From: Arthrobacter sp. Bz4
GTDB taxonomy: Bacteria; Actinomycetota; Actinomycetes; Actinomycetales; Micrococcaceae
Direction: 5' to 3'
Assembly (NCBI RefSeq): GCF_003075455.1
Contig: NZ_QDAE01000006.1
Location: 62,001 to 126,000, forward strand
Length of the DNA: 64,000 nucleotides
The notes below the pieces were generated by a model. It saw nothing but the letters and a program-made list of their open reading frames with translations, had not been told where the DNA came from and made no database searches. The translations under genes and the position numbers were made by a program. Positions 16,415 through 28,227 of the stretch are shown piece by piece (the stretch's first letter is position 1; every line of letters starts with the position of its first letter).

Positions 16415-16440
16415 CTGTGTCTAGCGTTTACTATCCGTGG

Positions 16441-19400
16441 TTACGGGTTGCAGCCGCCGTTGTCCTCGGTGTAACCATCGAGACGCTGGATGAAGGCTGC
16501 CATCGCGTCGCGGGCGACCGGCTGAAGGCGCTTGTACTCGCCGTCGTCGAAGCCCTGGGTGATGTTGTTCTCGGCCATCCAGGAGATCTCCCGGTGGAAC
16601 TGATCGTTCACCGGAACGTCCGGGAACGGTGCAACCTGCGGTGCAACGTAATCCGCTGCGTCGGCGATGATGCAGTACTCACCAGCGAAGCGGTTCATGA
16701 ACGCGGCCATCGCGTCACGGTTGACGGGAGCGAGCGGACGGAAGGTGCCATCGCTGTAGCCGGTCGACAGGCCGGTCTCGGCCATCCACGCCATCTCCTT
16801 GTAGAACTGGGTTCTAGGAGTGATGTCAGCGAATGGAGAGGTGGTGGGCTCCGCGAAAGCAGGCTCACCAGCCAGGCGGTAGAGGAACGCCGCCATGGCA
16901 TCGCGGTTGATCGAGGCCAGCGGACGGTAGGTGCCATCCGGGTAGCCGGTGGTCAGCCCCTGGTCAGCCAGCCAGTTAATGGCCTCCTCATGCTCATTGC
17001 CCGCAACATCCGGGAACCGGAGCTGGTCAACCTGCATGTCGAGGATTTCATCCTTCAGGCCCGTTGCGTTGTGGTGGTGCAGGAACAACGCGCGGGCGTC
17101 GGTGACGCCTTCCTGACGGTTGACGCCAATCGTTGTACCCTCGGCGGCAATGAATACCGTGTCGGGGGTGACGCCTTCGAACCACAGCTCAGGCTCGGTG
17201 ACGTTGAAGTCAATCCACTCGGTCTCGTCGACCGATCCCGCGGTGTTGCCATCCTCGTCCACATTGAACGGGCTGGCGGTGGAGACGCGGTACTGGATCG
17301 GAGCCGAAGCACTCAGGTCCAGGCCCAGGTCAGCAACCGGGACAGGCAGAGTGATGACGTTGGTGTCGAAGGTGTTCGTGTCCAGGCTGCCGTCGACGCC
17401 GTTGGCGAAGTACAGGCTGTCACCCTGGCCCAGCGAGCCATCGTCAAGCACCGGTGCCACCTCGAACAGGATCATGTCCAGGTCGTCGAGGCGCAGGGTG
17501 ATGACCACCATGTCGGCTTCGGTGTCACCGTCAAGATCCAGTTCAACTGCAACCTGGCTATTGCCACCCAGCTGAGCCCAGTTCTGCCAGGTGCTGATAC
17601 CGAGGTTCAGGTAACCCTCTTCTGCTTCGCCGCCGGCTGCGACAACTGCCGGAACCGTTGATGCGGCACCAACCGAGCGGAGGTCCAGGGAGTACAGGGA
17701 CTCCAGCGGACGCTCGTCGGCCCGGGGGCTTTCAGCGCCAAGAACCAGCGGGGTCACGAGCGATGCATAGCGCGAATCCGATCCACCCTGCAGCAGGCCG
17801 CGGCCCTCAAGCACTACTGAGCTCTCAAGGGTTGAGGCGTTCTCGAACATGATCTGGGCGCCAGCCGAGATTTCCGATGTGGGCTTCGGTGCTGAGTAGA
17901 CGGGAACACGCAGCGTGTTCACTTCACTCGCGAACTGCACGCGGCCCGACACATCGGCAAGGTACTGACGGGCGACGCCGAACTGAGTCTCCTCAGCAGC
18001 CGGGTCGATCGTCTTCGCCAGGGCGGCTGGATCATCAATGGTCAGCGTGACGTCGACAGTTGCCGTGCCGTTGGCTGGAACATCGAAGGCATTGGTGAGC
18101 GTTTCAGGCGCAAGCACCTGCGGCGTCACACTGATCTCGGCGCCTGGCATCGTTGACGCCTCAAGGTAGGAGGCGCTGTAGCGAATCACGTCGTCCGACT
18201 TGTTTTCCACGGTGATCTGCTTGGTCATGGTCATCGCTTCGCTGCCAAGCTCCAGAACGCCGAAGTTCACCGAGGTGAGCGATGGCTGTTCTGTCGAGTA
18301 GGCCAGGACCGGGGTGTCCAGTGCCAATACGGCGTCGACGCGTCCGGAACCTACGCGGTTCGGGGCGTACTCGACGCCATCGGCTGTCACCAGATCGGCG
18401 ATGGCCGTATTCATGATCATGGACTTGATCTCATACGGGTTGAAGTTGGTCTCTGCGTACAGCAGTGCAGCGATGCCAGCCACGTGTGGGGCTGCCATTG
18501 AGGTGCCGCTCTTGACCGATGCGCCGGTTCCCGTGCCAACCTGGACCGAACCAGTTGAGACGCCGGGGGCTGCTACATCGGGCTTCACAACTCCGTTGGA
18601 GCCGTGCAGCCCGCGGGAGGAGAAAGCTGCGAGCGTGTCGAGTGCGTCGGAGCTGCCGCCGGCAGTTGCCTGGTAACCGGAATCGAGACGAACTTCAAGG
18701 GTGCCAGCTTCTGCTGCTGGTTCCAGCTGCTCGGAGAATTCGGCGTTGAACTGGACGCCGGGAATGGTGGCGTTGCCGCCGATGCCGGACTCGAAGACTG
18801 AGCGGGGCGAGTCGAGGACCACACCTGCTCCGCCTGCGGCTTCAACGTTGTTGAAGCGGGTAACGGATCCGCAAGGGAATGTTCCATCCTCTTCCCACTG
18901 CAGCCAGACCCATTCACCGTCGAAGGTGCCCGGTGCGAAGGGCTGGCAACCGAACGCGTTGGCGGGATCAGCCTTGACAACCGTGCCCGTGAGCTCTTCC
19001 TCAGTGGCCGTGGAGTAGTCGTAGTTGACGCTGTACTGGCCAGCAGCCTGCCCGACGACGTCGTCAGGTGCGAGCACGTCAACCCGGTCGAGGGTGATCT
19101 GCGAACCGACGCTTGCGGCGACGGTCAGGGCGGACTCTGAGCTGCCTGGGGAGCCGCCGATGTCGTAGACGTCGCCGCTGTTGCCTGAGGAGACAACGGA
19201 AAGGACGCCCTGAGCCGTCAGAGCGTTAACGATGTCGTTTTCAGGATCGTCATAGGCGGGGAATGCCGCGCCGAGTGACATGTTGACAACCTGAGCGCGG
19301 TCGTCGAAGTTGCCGTCACCGTTCGGGTCCAGCACGAAGTCGAGTGCTGAACCGACAACTGCGCTGGAACCCGTGCAGCCGAAGACCCGGAGGGCGACCA

Positions 19401-20334
19401 GCTGGGATTCGGGAGCCGAGCCGGGACCGATCCGCATGGCGTTGACGCCGTCGGCGTCGAGGGTGGCGTAATCGCCGTCAAAAGTGGAGCCGTCGTCGTT
19501 GACGCCGTAGCCCGAAGAGGTACCGGCGACGTGCGAACCGTGGCTCTGGCAGTCGAGGGGGTTGAGGTCTGGTTGAGGAATGTCATTGTCGGGGTCACCG
19601 GCGTCATAGTCGTCGCCCACCAGGTCGTAGCCGCCCACAAACTTAGCGGCGTCGAAGAGAGCTGGGTCTGGGACCAGGTCTGCCTGCGCCTGCTCGAAGG
19701 CCTCGATCGTGCCCGGGCCGCCGAAACCGGAGTGGGTGTAATCAAGTCCGGTGTCCAGCACGGCAACGGTGATGCCGTCGCCGGTCTGATCGCGTGCGGT
19801 CCAGGCATCAAGCGCGCGGGTGTCGATGTCCGCGCCCTTGTTGGTCACGGTCTTCGGCACAATACCGGTGATCTTCACGACGTCGGGGCGGGCAGCAAGT
19901 GCCTTGATTGCCTCGGCGTCACCTTGAATGGCAACACCAGGGATGGTGTTGGTGGTGGTGTAGAGCTGCGAGGCTGACGCCTCGGCCGCTACCTCATCGG
20001 CCTGGGCCTGAATTCCGGCCCTGATGTTCAGAACATCGTTGGTCCGATCGACGGGGGACTGAATTCCATTGCGAACCGCTACCGGCTGCGTTTGTTCGAA
20101 GGCGCCTTTTCCTGCGAACTGGATATAGGCCGCTGTGGGGCCTGTCCGATCCGCCAGATCCCTGCTGACCTTAAGATCGGGTACTGCCTGGAGCTCAATT
20201 CCCTCGGCTGTGGGTTCACCCGATGACGGTGATTCCAGAGCCGAAGCAGGCGCCCACATGCTGGAAGCCAGAACAAGGCCAGTTAGCGATGCCAACACAG
20301 CCTTCCCCGTATTCCGGTGGTATGACTTGCTCAT
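16441..20334 (-). CDS. Secreted S8 subtilisin-like protease with PA insert and SLH-like repeats
   Basis: The 1297-residue precursor has a Sec signal peptide (KAVLASLTGLVLASSMWAPASA, cleavage near 32), an I9-like propeptide, and a catalytic domain with AVLDTGLDYT (D194), CQSHGSHVAGT (H265) and SGTSMAAPHVAG (S612). The long gap between His and Ser holds a PA domain (VTRFNNVEAAGGAGVVLDSP). Fibronectin/Fn3-like domains follow, then three SLH-like repeats at about 1115-1290 (LTTGYPDGTYRPLASINRDA, LSTGYSDGTFRPLAPVNRDA, ITQGFDDGEYKRLQPVARDA), probably binding cell-wall polymer. It likely acts at the cell surface on extracellular protein. Monocistronic, with a strong terminator downstream. Confidence 0.95.
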   Translation of the reverse strand: MSKSYHRNTGKAVLASLTGLVLASSMWAPASALESPSSGEPTAEGIELQAVPDLKVSRDLADRTGPTAAYIQFAGKGAFEQTQPVAVRNGIQSPVDRTNDVLNIRAGIQAQADEVAAEASASQLYTTTNTIPGVAIQGDAEAIKALAARPDVVKITGIVPKTVTNKGADIDTRALDAWTARDQTGDGITVAVLDTGLDYTHSGFGGPGTIEAFEQAQADLVPDPALFDAAKFVGGYDLVGDDYDAGDPDNDIPQPDLNPLDCQSHGSHVAGTSSGYGVNDDGSTFDGDYATLDADGVNAMRIGPGSAPESQLVALRVFGCTGSSAVVGSALDFVLDPNGDGNFDDRAQVVNMSLGAAFPAYDDPENDIVNALTAQGVLSVVSSGNSGDVYDIGGSPGSSESALTVAASVGSQITLDRVDVLAPDDVVGQAAGQYSVNYDYSTATEEELTGTVVKADPANAFGCQPFAPGTFDGEWVWLQWEEDGTFPCGSVTRFNNVEAAGGAGVVLDSPRSVFESGIGGNATIPGVQFNAEFSEQLEPAAEAGTLEVRLDSGYQATAGGSSDALDTLAAFSSRGLHGSNGVVKPDVAAPGVSTGSVQVGTGTGASVKSGTSMAAPHVAGIAALLYAETNFNPYEIKSMIMNTAIADLVTADGVEYAPNRVGSGRVDAVLALDTPVLAYSTEQPSLTSVNFGVLELGSEAMTMTKQITVENKSDDVIRYSASYLEASTMPGAEISVTPQVLAPETLTNAFDVPANGTATVDVTLTIDDPAALAKTIDPAAEETQFGVARQYLADVSGRVQFASEVNTLRVPVYSAPKPTSEISAGAQIMFENASTLESSVVLEGRGLLQGGSDSRYASLVTPLVLGAESPRADERPLESLYSLDLRSVGAASTVPAVVAAGGEAEEGYLNLGISTWQNWAQLGGNSQVAVELDLDGDTEADMVVITLRLDDLDMILFEVAPVLDDGSLGQGDSLYFANGVDGSLDTNTFDTNVITLPVPVADLGLDLSASAPIQYRVSTASPFNVDEDGNTAGSVDETEWIDFNVTEPELWFEGVTPDTVFIAAEGTTIGVNRQEGVTDARALFLHHHNATGLKDEILDMQVDQLRFPDVAGNEHEEAINWLADQGLTTGYPDGTYRPLASINRDAMAAFLYRLAGEPAFAEPTTSPFADITPRTQFYKEMAWMAETGLSTGYSDGTFRPLAPVNRDAMAAFMNRFAGEYCIIADAADYVAPQVAPFPDVPVNDQFHREISWMAENNITQGFDDGEYKRLQPVARDAMAAFIQRLDGYTEDNGGCNP

Positions 20335-20514
20335 ACTTCTCCTTAGTGAGGCTCAGTCATGACCACCCGCTGAGACCTGTGATTAGCTCCCCGCAAGTAC
20401 TGCTGACACGGCCATGACAGATGTGAGTGACGTTCCCTGAATGAACAAGTTGCGTCAGCAGTAGTTGAACAGTGGATGCCGGTTGCCCGACCCCCTCCAC
20501 CGGTACTACCTTTC

Positions 20515-20530
20515 TGTGTGATCAGTCACA
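20515..20530. promoter_or_regulatory. CRP/GlxR-like site upstream of the S8 protease
   Basis: TGTGTGATCAGTCACA matches the TGTGANNNNNNTCACA consensus at all arm positions but one. It lies about 185 bp upstream of the protease start in a 298-bp intergenic region. On the minus strand a TTGACT hexamer follows directly, possibly a -35 element, but I find no convincing -10 at proper spacing. Confidence 0.35.
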
Positions 20531-20632
20531 AGTCAACGGCTACCACACAAAAAACTTAGTTAAGTTAGGCAATTTCCTGGTAATTCCCTGAGCAGGCCCA
20601 CGCGGTGTGAAATCGATGACTATTCAGGGCTT

Positions 20633-21622
20633 CTAGCGCCCCAGTATTCTGCTTTTCAGCTGGCGATAGCGACGCCTCACCAGCGAGACGAGGCTAGCGT
20701 CACTGACTGCTTCCTCAAGCCGCTGCACCCGTTCGGCCAGCCGGTTGTTGGATTCGAGAATCTGGCGCAGGAGGTCTTCCGAATAGTTCTGCCGGTGATG
20801 CAGGTGGTCGAACTCGCGCTGCTGATAGGACGTCTGGTAAAGCAGTGAGCCCAGCCCTGACTGGCTGACGTGCTCTTTGAGGTGGATCTCGCGCACCAAC
20901 TGATCCAGCCGCCTGTGCTCGGCGTCACCAACGATCACGCTGTTCCCGAGGTCTCCGGTCGCGTCTTTTCGCTGGTTCCAGAACGCCAGCGGCTCCTCAT
21001 CGAGGAAACCCAGCGTGTGCTGCTGGAGCAGGCGGAGCTGAAATTCCCAGTCGCCCACTACCGAGAGGGATTCGTTGTAATAGCCAATCCGGTCATGAAC
21101 TGAACGGCGATAAAGCAGCGAAATGGGGACGCACCGGTTGTGCCGGAGAGTATCAAACAAGGTGATTGACTGCAGCTGCGGCTGGAAAATCTCCCGGCTA
21201 ATTTCTTCGATTGTCCCGTCGGTGATCCGCTCGTAGACCAGTTCGGTGCGGACAGCCACGCCGGCGTCGTCGTGGTGCGCCAGATAAGCCAGGGTCCGTT
21301 CGAGGAACTCAGGGTGCCATTCGTCGTCGTCATCGTGGATGGCGATGAACTCGGAGTCCGACGCTTTGATGCCGGCATTGGAGGCTGCCTCCATTCCGCG
21401 CGCCACGTCATGGTGGATGACCTGGACCCGATCGCCGAGCTGCAAGCGGTAGCGGTCCACCACCGGGTCCACTTCGGCGCGGTCGCCGCCGTCGTTCACG
21501 ACGACGAGGGTCCACTGGGTCATGGACTGGCCGAGGAGATCGCGCAGTGCGCGGTCCAGCAGCACCGACCGGTTCCGGGACCGCATGATAACGGCGACTG
21601 AGGGAGAAGGAGGGAGTGTCAC
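20633..21622 (-). CDS. Family 2 glycosyltransferase
   Basis: The 329-residue protein has a GT-A fold: VAVIMRSRNRSVLLDRAL at the start, LVVVNDGGDR, the DxD-type HDDDDEWHPEF at about residues 97-107, and GDWEFQLRLL. The C-terminal quarter (DHLHHRQNYSEDLLRQ onwards) is predicted coiled coil with a basic tail, possibly membrane-associating. GTG 21622 is the start, ten bases after the stop of the pyruvyltransferase-like gene, so the two are likely an operon for a surface polysaccharide. Donor and acceptor sugars are unknown. Confidence 0.9.
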   Translation of the reverse strand: MTLPPSPSVAVIMRSRNRSVLLDRALRDLLGQSMTQWTLVVVNDGGDRAEVDPVVDRYRLQLGDRVQVIHHDVARGMEAASNAGIKASDSEFIAIHDDDDEWHPEFLERTLAYLAHHDDAGVAVRTELVYERITDGTIEEISREIFQPQLQSITLFDTLRHNRCVPISLLYRRSVHDRIGYYNESLSVVGDWEFQLRLLQQHTLGFLDEEPLAFWNQRKDATGDLGNSVIVGDAEHRRLDQLVREIHLKEHVSQSGLGSLLYQTSYQQREFDHLHHRQNYSEDLLRQILESNNRLAERVQRLEEAVSDASLVSLVRRRYRQLKSRILGR

Positions 21623-21631
21623 TGAAAGTCC

Positions 21632-23113
21632 TCAGACGGCTTTGCGCGGTCGGAACCGCGTACGTAGGGAGGCTAGTTTGCGGACCAGCCTGAAACTGGA
21701 GGAATTGAACCAGCCTTGCAGCTCGTCCCGGGCGGCGGCGGCTTCCCCCTCAAGGTGCTCGCGGGTTTTGCGGAGGTCAGCCAATTCTGCCGCCATCGGG
21801 AGGAACACCACCCGCGCCGTGTCGGCGGCTGCGGACCAAGTTCCCCGTGGGACCCATTGGCGGTGCGGCAACGGCGACTGAACCTTGGCTGGCTTGCCTT
21901 GCAGGGTCCCAACCACTGAGTCCCACCAGGCGGAAGATTCGGTGAGCTTCTGGGGTCGGAGAGACTGCACCTGTTCCGCTATGACTGTGCGGCGTTGCCA
22001 GGCCTCACGGAGGGCCTGCCCGATCGTGCCGTCGAGCAGTGACGGCAGGGGCAGAGCGAAGTCGGCCAGGCCCCAGTTGGCGAGGGCCCCACGCAACCGC
22101 ACGTCGCTGTATTCATCGAGGGACAAGGCAACCGTGGGGACGCCGCCGTCGAGAGCGAAAACCACCGGGTGATACCGCGACGTGACCACCAGGGCTGCCC
22201 GGGAGGTGAGGACTGCGGTGTCGCGCGCCGACGCGATGGGTTGTGACTGGACGGAGGAAGTCATCGCCGCTGCAATCTCCGCGTGTATTGCTTCATCGAT
22301 GCCGCCCTCACCCTCAACAGCCATGTGGGGCAGGAGAAGGACCGGCAGGCCGGTGAGGTCGGCCGCGTCGTCCAGGGCTTTCGCGACGGCCGTTACGAAC
22401 AGGTCGCGGGGACAGGCGCCAGTGTTGCCGGCGAAGGTGCCAACGATATAGGAGGCCACAGGTGGGGTGCTTCCCGGCGGGTGACCGCCGTCGTCGGGCT
22501 GCTGCCGGGCGGCGGTGTTGGACGCGAGGAAGGAAGCATCGTCAAGGCACCGCACCACGCTGGATCCTGCCAACTCCCGTCCGAGGCTGAGCGAACTGTC
22601 CTCACGTGCACCTACCAGAGCGGCGCGGGAGAGCATCTGTACTGCCACTTCACGGTCAGCGCCGTACAGCATAGGCCCGATAGTCTGGCCAGCAATCACC
22701 ACTGCCTTGCCGAGGTGCCGCGCAATTGCGGTGACCGCTGCGCGTTCGTAGAGCAGCCAGCCGTACACCGAGTTCATGTTGCCGCCCCCTGCGATCAGCA
22801 CTGAGTCGCAGCCGCGGATGGTCTCGATGAGCCCGTGCACCTGGTCGTTGTCGGCAAGGCTATGAGGCTCGCCGTTGAGGAGTGAGAGTATCTCGTTGAG
22901 GTAATGCTGGTAGTCGGCGTACGGCCACGGAAATTCGATGGTCGGCGCTGCCTCGGTGCCGAACCGACCGGTCGTGTCAGCTGCGTTCCGGCTGAGCAGG
23001 ACAACGTCCTTGATGCCGCGGGCTGCGAGTTCATCCACGGCGGCATGAGTCATTGCATCATCACCGACGTGGTAAATGCGCTGTCCGATATCGCCCAGAA
23101 TCGCTACCCTCAT
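21632..23113 (-). CDS. Polysaccharide pyruvyl transferase family protein
   Basis: The 493-residue protein resembles the CsaB/PssM family, which adds pyruvate ketals to surface sugars: [51 protein letters not shown], and ALVVTSRYHPVVFALDGGVP (the family SRYH motif). The last 60 residues form a predicted coiled coil (LADLRKTREHLEGEAAAARD), similar in style to the neighbouring glycosyltransferase tail. Its start overlaps the stop of thiD as ATGA. True ketal transfer is inferred from family only. Confidence 0.87.
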   Translation of the reverse strand: MRVAILGDIGQRIYHVGDDAMTHAAVDELAARGIKDVVLLSRNAADTTGRFGTEAAPTIEFPWPYADYQHYLNEILSLLNGEPHSLADNDQVHGLIETIRGCDSVLIAGGGNMNSVYGWLLYERAAVTAIARHLGKAVVIAGQTIGPMLYGADREVAVQMLSRAALVGAREDSSLSLGRELAGSSVVRCLDDASFLASNTAARQQPDDGGHPPGSTPPVASYIVGTFAGNTGACPRDLFVTAVAKALDDAADLTGLPVLLLPHMAVEGEGGIDEAIHAEIAAAMTSSVQSQPIASARDTAVLTSRAALVVTSRYHPVVFALDGGVPTVALSLDEYSDVRLRGALANWGLADFALPLPSLLDGTIGQALREAWQRRTVIAEQVQSLRPQKLTESSAWWDSVVGTLQGKPAKVQSPLPHRQWVPRGTWSAAADTARVVFLPMAAELADLRKTREHLEGEAAAARDELQGWFNSSSFRLVRKLASLRTRFRPRKAV

Positions 23114-23934
23114 GCCGGGATCCCGGCGGCGCCGCCCTGCCAGACTGCATCGAATGGTGCCTGCGAGGACAACCTGTGACGAATCGCCTCGGTCACGAAA
23201 CTCTTGGCTGTTCGAGCCGCATCAAGAGGACTGGCGCCCTTGGACAGTTCCGCAGCAATGGCGGCGGCGAGGGTGCAGCCCGCGCCGCTGACAGCTACTT
23301 CGCCGACCTTCGGGGCTGACAGCAGCTCCAGGGTAGTGCCATCGAAGTAGACGTCGACGGCGTTTTCACCTTCCAGGCGGATGCCGCCCTTGGCGACGAC
23401 GACGGCGCCGCTGATCTCATGGATCCGTTTGGCGGCCTCCTGCAGATCCTCGATGCTGTTGATGGTCATGCCCGACAACGACTCAGCCTCGAAGTGGTTG
23501 GGAGTGACAACAGTTGCGAGCGGGAGAATGTTTGCCTTCAGTGCCTGATCCGTGTCGAGCGCGGCGCCGGGCTCCTGGCCCTTGCAGATCAGCACCGGGT
23601 CCAGCACGATGTTGCGCCACTGCTGGCTCTTCAACGCCGTCGCAACAGTGTCAATGGTTGCCGGAGTACCCAACATGCCGATCTTGACGGTTTCCACGGG
23701 GTAACAGGTCAGGACTGCCTCCAACTGGTCGGCGATGACCTGCGGCTCGACCGCCACGAAACGATGGTTCCAGTTGTCCTTCGGATTGAACGACACGATG
23801 CAGGTCAGCGTCGCGATGCCGAAAACGCCGAGTTCCTGGAAGGTCCTGAGGTCCGCCTGGGCGCCAGCGCCACCGGTCGCCTCGGATCCGGCGATGGTGA
23901 GAGTCACTGCGGGGGCGGAATGAGTTAGGGGCAT
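23110..23934 (-). CDS. thiD: Hydroxymethylpyrimidine/phosphomethylpyrimidine kinase (ThiD-like)
   Basis: A ribokinase-fold kinase of about 274 residues, phosphorylating HMP(-P) for thiamine; close relatives act as pyridoxal kinases. Seen: [61 protein letters not shown] and the anion-hole [19 protein letters not shown] replaces the usual GTGD/GAGD catalytic Asp position with Cys, a substitution I associate with PdxK-type ThiD relatives, so pyridoxal kinase activity is a real alternative. MPLTHSAP at 23934 is the preferred start; an in-frame GTG at 23982 would add 16 residues. No TPP riboswitch is seen upstream. Confidence 0.83.
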   Translation of the reverse strand: MPLTHSAPAVTLTIAGSEATGGAGAQADLRTFQELGVFGIATLTCIVSFNPKDNWNHRFVAVEPQVIADQLEAVLTCYPVETVKIGMLGTPATIDTVATALKSQQWRNIVLDPVLICKGQEPGAALDTDQALKANILPLATVVTPNHFEAESLSGMTINSIEDLQEAAKRIHEISGAVVVAKGGIRLEGENAVDVYFDGTTLELLSAPKVGEVAVSGAGCTLAAAIAAELSKGASPLDAARTAKSFVTEAIRHRLSSQAPFDAVWQGGAAGIPA

Positions 23935-24069
23935 TTGTACAGTCTGCCTACTTTCGGGCAGGGCGGCCAGTTCAGGGCGCACCGCGGGCGTGGCAGAATT
24001 GGACTGCCCGGGGGCAGCCGGGCATCAGTGCTAATACAGCGGACCCAATCGTGTCCGCGAACCACTTCG

Positions 24070-24792
24070 ATGAATGAGATGACGTTGACTCAACTGCAGG
24101 AAAAAACCCGCGCCAAATTCGCCTCCTCGGGCAGTACCTACTTCGCGATCATGCTGGCGACCCTCGCCGTCGTCGTGCTGCTGTCCAATATCGGGGCCTC
24201 CAAGGGTGTGCTGATCGGTCCGATTATTGGTGACTTCAGCATCATCACCGACGGCGGATTCTTCCTTTTCCCGCTGGCCTACATCCTCGGCGACGTCATC
24301 AGCGAGGTGTACGGTTTCAAAGCCGCCCGGCTGGCGATCATCGTGACCTTTGTATTGTCGGCGTTCGCCTCGCTCTGCTACCTGGTCATCATCGCCCTGC
24401 CCGGGTTCGACGACGACTTCGGCACCTCGAAGCAGGCTGCCCTGGAAGGAGCGCTCGGACCGGTTCCCTTAATTGTGCTTGCCTCCCTCCTGGCCTTCGC
24501 CGTCGGTCAGACCCTCAACGCCTGGGTCCTGGTCAAAATGAAGGGGCGCTTCGGCGAGCGCGGTCTAGTGGGCCGGCTGCTCGGCTCGACAGTGGTCGGC
24601 GAGTTCGCTGACACCCTGATTTTTTGTGCCATTGCTGCGTCGGTTATTGGTATCACCACCTTCAGCGGGTTCCTCAATTACCTGCTCTTCGGCTTTCTGT
24701 ACAAAACCCTGATCGAGGTGCTGTTCGTGCCGGTCACGACGCTGGTCATCAAGGCCATCAAAAAGCGCGAACCGAGTTACGCCGCGTCCTAA
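24070..24792 (+). CDS. Queuosine precursor transporter, YhhQ/QPTR family
   Basis: A 240-residue integral membrane protein (formerly DUF165) with about six helices. Seen: ATLAVVVLLSNIGASKGV, the family FFLFPLAYILGDVISEVYGF, and the C-terminal VIKAIKKRE. Family members import preQ0/preQ1 or queuine-type precursors. The start is the ATG at 24070; a longer frame from 23935 overlaps the thiD upstream region and lacks support. tgt lies about 1.2 kb away, making a queuosine salvage locus. I looked for a preQ1 riboswitch in the 135-bp leader; only a short GCGGAC/GTCCGC hairpin is seen. Confidence 0.9.
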   Translation: MNEMTLTQLQEKTRAKFASSGSTYFAIMLATLAVVVLLSNIGASKGVLIGPIIGDFSIITDGGFFLFPLAYILGDVISEVYGFKAARLAIIVTFVLSAFASLCYLVIIALPGFDDDFGTSKQAALEGALGPVPLIVLASLLAFAVGQTLNAWVLVKMKGRFGERGLVGRLLGSTVVGEFADTLIFCAIAASVIGITTFSGFLNYLLFGFLYKTLIEVLFVPVTTLVIKAIKKREPSYAAS

Positions 24793-24813
24793 CGGTCCCG
24801 GTCTCACGCTCAC

Positions 24814-24883
24814 CCGGAAAAGTGCCGGAGCCGCAGACGAGTGGTGGGGCGGCCACCCGTCTGCAGGTCACGCACTTTTCCGG
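24814..24883. repeat. 70-bp palindromic element, copy A
   Basis: CCGGAAAAGTGC at 24814 pairs with GCACTTTTCCGG ending at 24883 (12 bp perfect), and an inner 12-bp stem GCAGACGAGTGG/CCACCCGTCTGC closes an 8-nt loop. It begins 21 bp past the transporter stop and overlaps the 3' end of the DUF559 pseudogene. A related 70-bp element lies at 25952-26021 on the other side of that gene. Confidence 0.88.
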
Positions 24884-25822
24884 TGCAATGAGCTCGCGCG
24901 GTGCAGAGCCACCAGGATGCGTGCCTTAAGCTCTGCCTCACGGAAGAGGTCCGCCCATTCGATGCGGATGAACTGCCAGCCGTCCTCCATCAAGGCCTTT
25001 TCCCGCGGCGCTCCTCGAACAGCACCTCCTGCGTCGGGGAGAAGTCGAAATACTTGATCCTGCCGTCGAACTCAAGGGCCAACAGAAGCTCCCGCCAGGC
25101 AAAGTCGAGCCGGTGATCGCCGTGCCTGGTCCGGACAGAGACCTGTTCCTCCGGCATCGGCAGCCCCATCCGGCGGAGAAAATGTCTGGTCAAGGTCTCG
25201 CCCGGGGACTCTGCCAAAGCGCTGGCTCTGGCGGTGATCGCCCGAGCGTTGGCGATGCCCTTGTGGCCGGAGAGCTGCAAGGCGATGTCCTGCATCAGGG
25301 ACTGGTTTCCGCCGAGTTGCAGTGCGTGATCGGCGATGATGAGCGACTGGCGGTAGGAAAGTATTCGGGCACAGTCCACCACGGTGCGCTCCAGGGCTGT
25401 GATTCGCAGGCCCTTCCCGGAGGAAACGTCCTGGGGTGACAGTGACGAGTAATGGGCCCGGACGTCCGGACCATGCCCGTGTGGGCTGGTCGGAAACCCC
25501 TGGGTGAGGTGGACCAGGTCATCAACCTTCCACAGGTGTAGGCCATGGATGCGGGCAGCCGAGGTATGGCTGTACACCATCCCCCTCCGTGTTGTGGGCA
25601 GCAGCGCGTGATGATGAGCGTAGATGCGTTGCAGGGCCCGGGTCTCAAGCGACTGTTGCTGCCAGAGCTGGCCGGAAAGGTAACAGCCGCGTCGCAACCG
25701 GACCAGATCTCCGCCTGGACGAACCGGGCAATCTGCCGATCGCTGACGTTTCGCTCGGCGAGTTCCTCAGTGGTCCACGGACTCGTGGAGGCCTTTAGCC
25801 AGGGCGGGCACTCGATGTTCAT
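24868..25822 (-). pseudogene. AbiEi/DUF559-type protein gene with two frameshifts
   Basis: Three reading-frame segments join to one protein. Segment 1 (from ATG 25822, MNIECPPW) holds a winged-helix N-terminus (TTEELAERNVSDRQIARFVQ). Segment 2 (RRGCYLSGQLWQQQ to FEERRGKRP) covers the middle and the DUF559 nuclease core (HRLDFAWRELLLALEFDG). Segment 3 (LMEDGWQFIRIEWADLF to LHRKSA, stop 24868) ends the PD-(D/E)xK-like fold. Breaks are near 25701-25720 and 24995-25012, each repaired by one extra base. Homologues are often classed as AbiEi-type antitoxin or Vsr-like endonuclease domain proteins. It is bracketed by two 70-bp palindromes. Confidence 0.85.
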
Positions 25823-25951
25823 GCAGCCAGCATGCGCCGATCCAAACTCGATGGGGTGGGTCGACGCCGTTATGTGGACAACTCGGCGCGGTTGATGGCT
25901 GTGGAGGAGGAGTCGGGCCGCGGGGGACGCAGGCGTGACGCCCTGCCGCAC

Positions 25952-28187
<2,236 letters not shown>

Positions 28188-28227
28188 GGCGACACTCTAC
28201 TCCCGCAGCAGGTTTCACTCCAGAGCC

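Noticed and set aside
24000-24069. preQ1 riboswitch upstream of the queuosine transporter
   Set aside because: Only a short GC hairpin is present; I could not lay out the preQ1 consensus pseudoknot.
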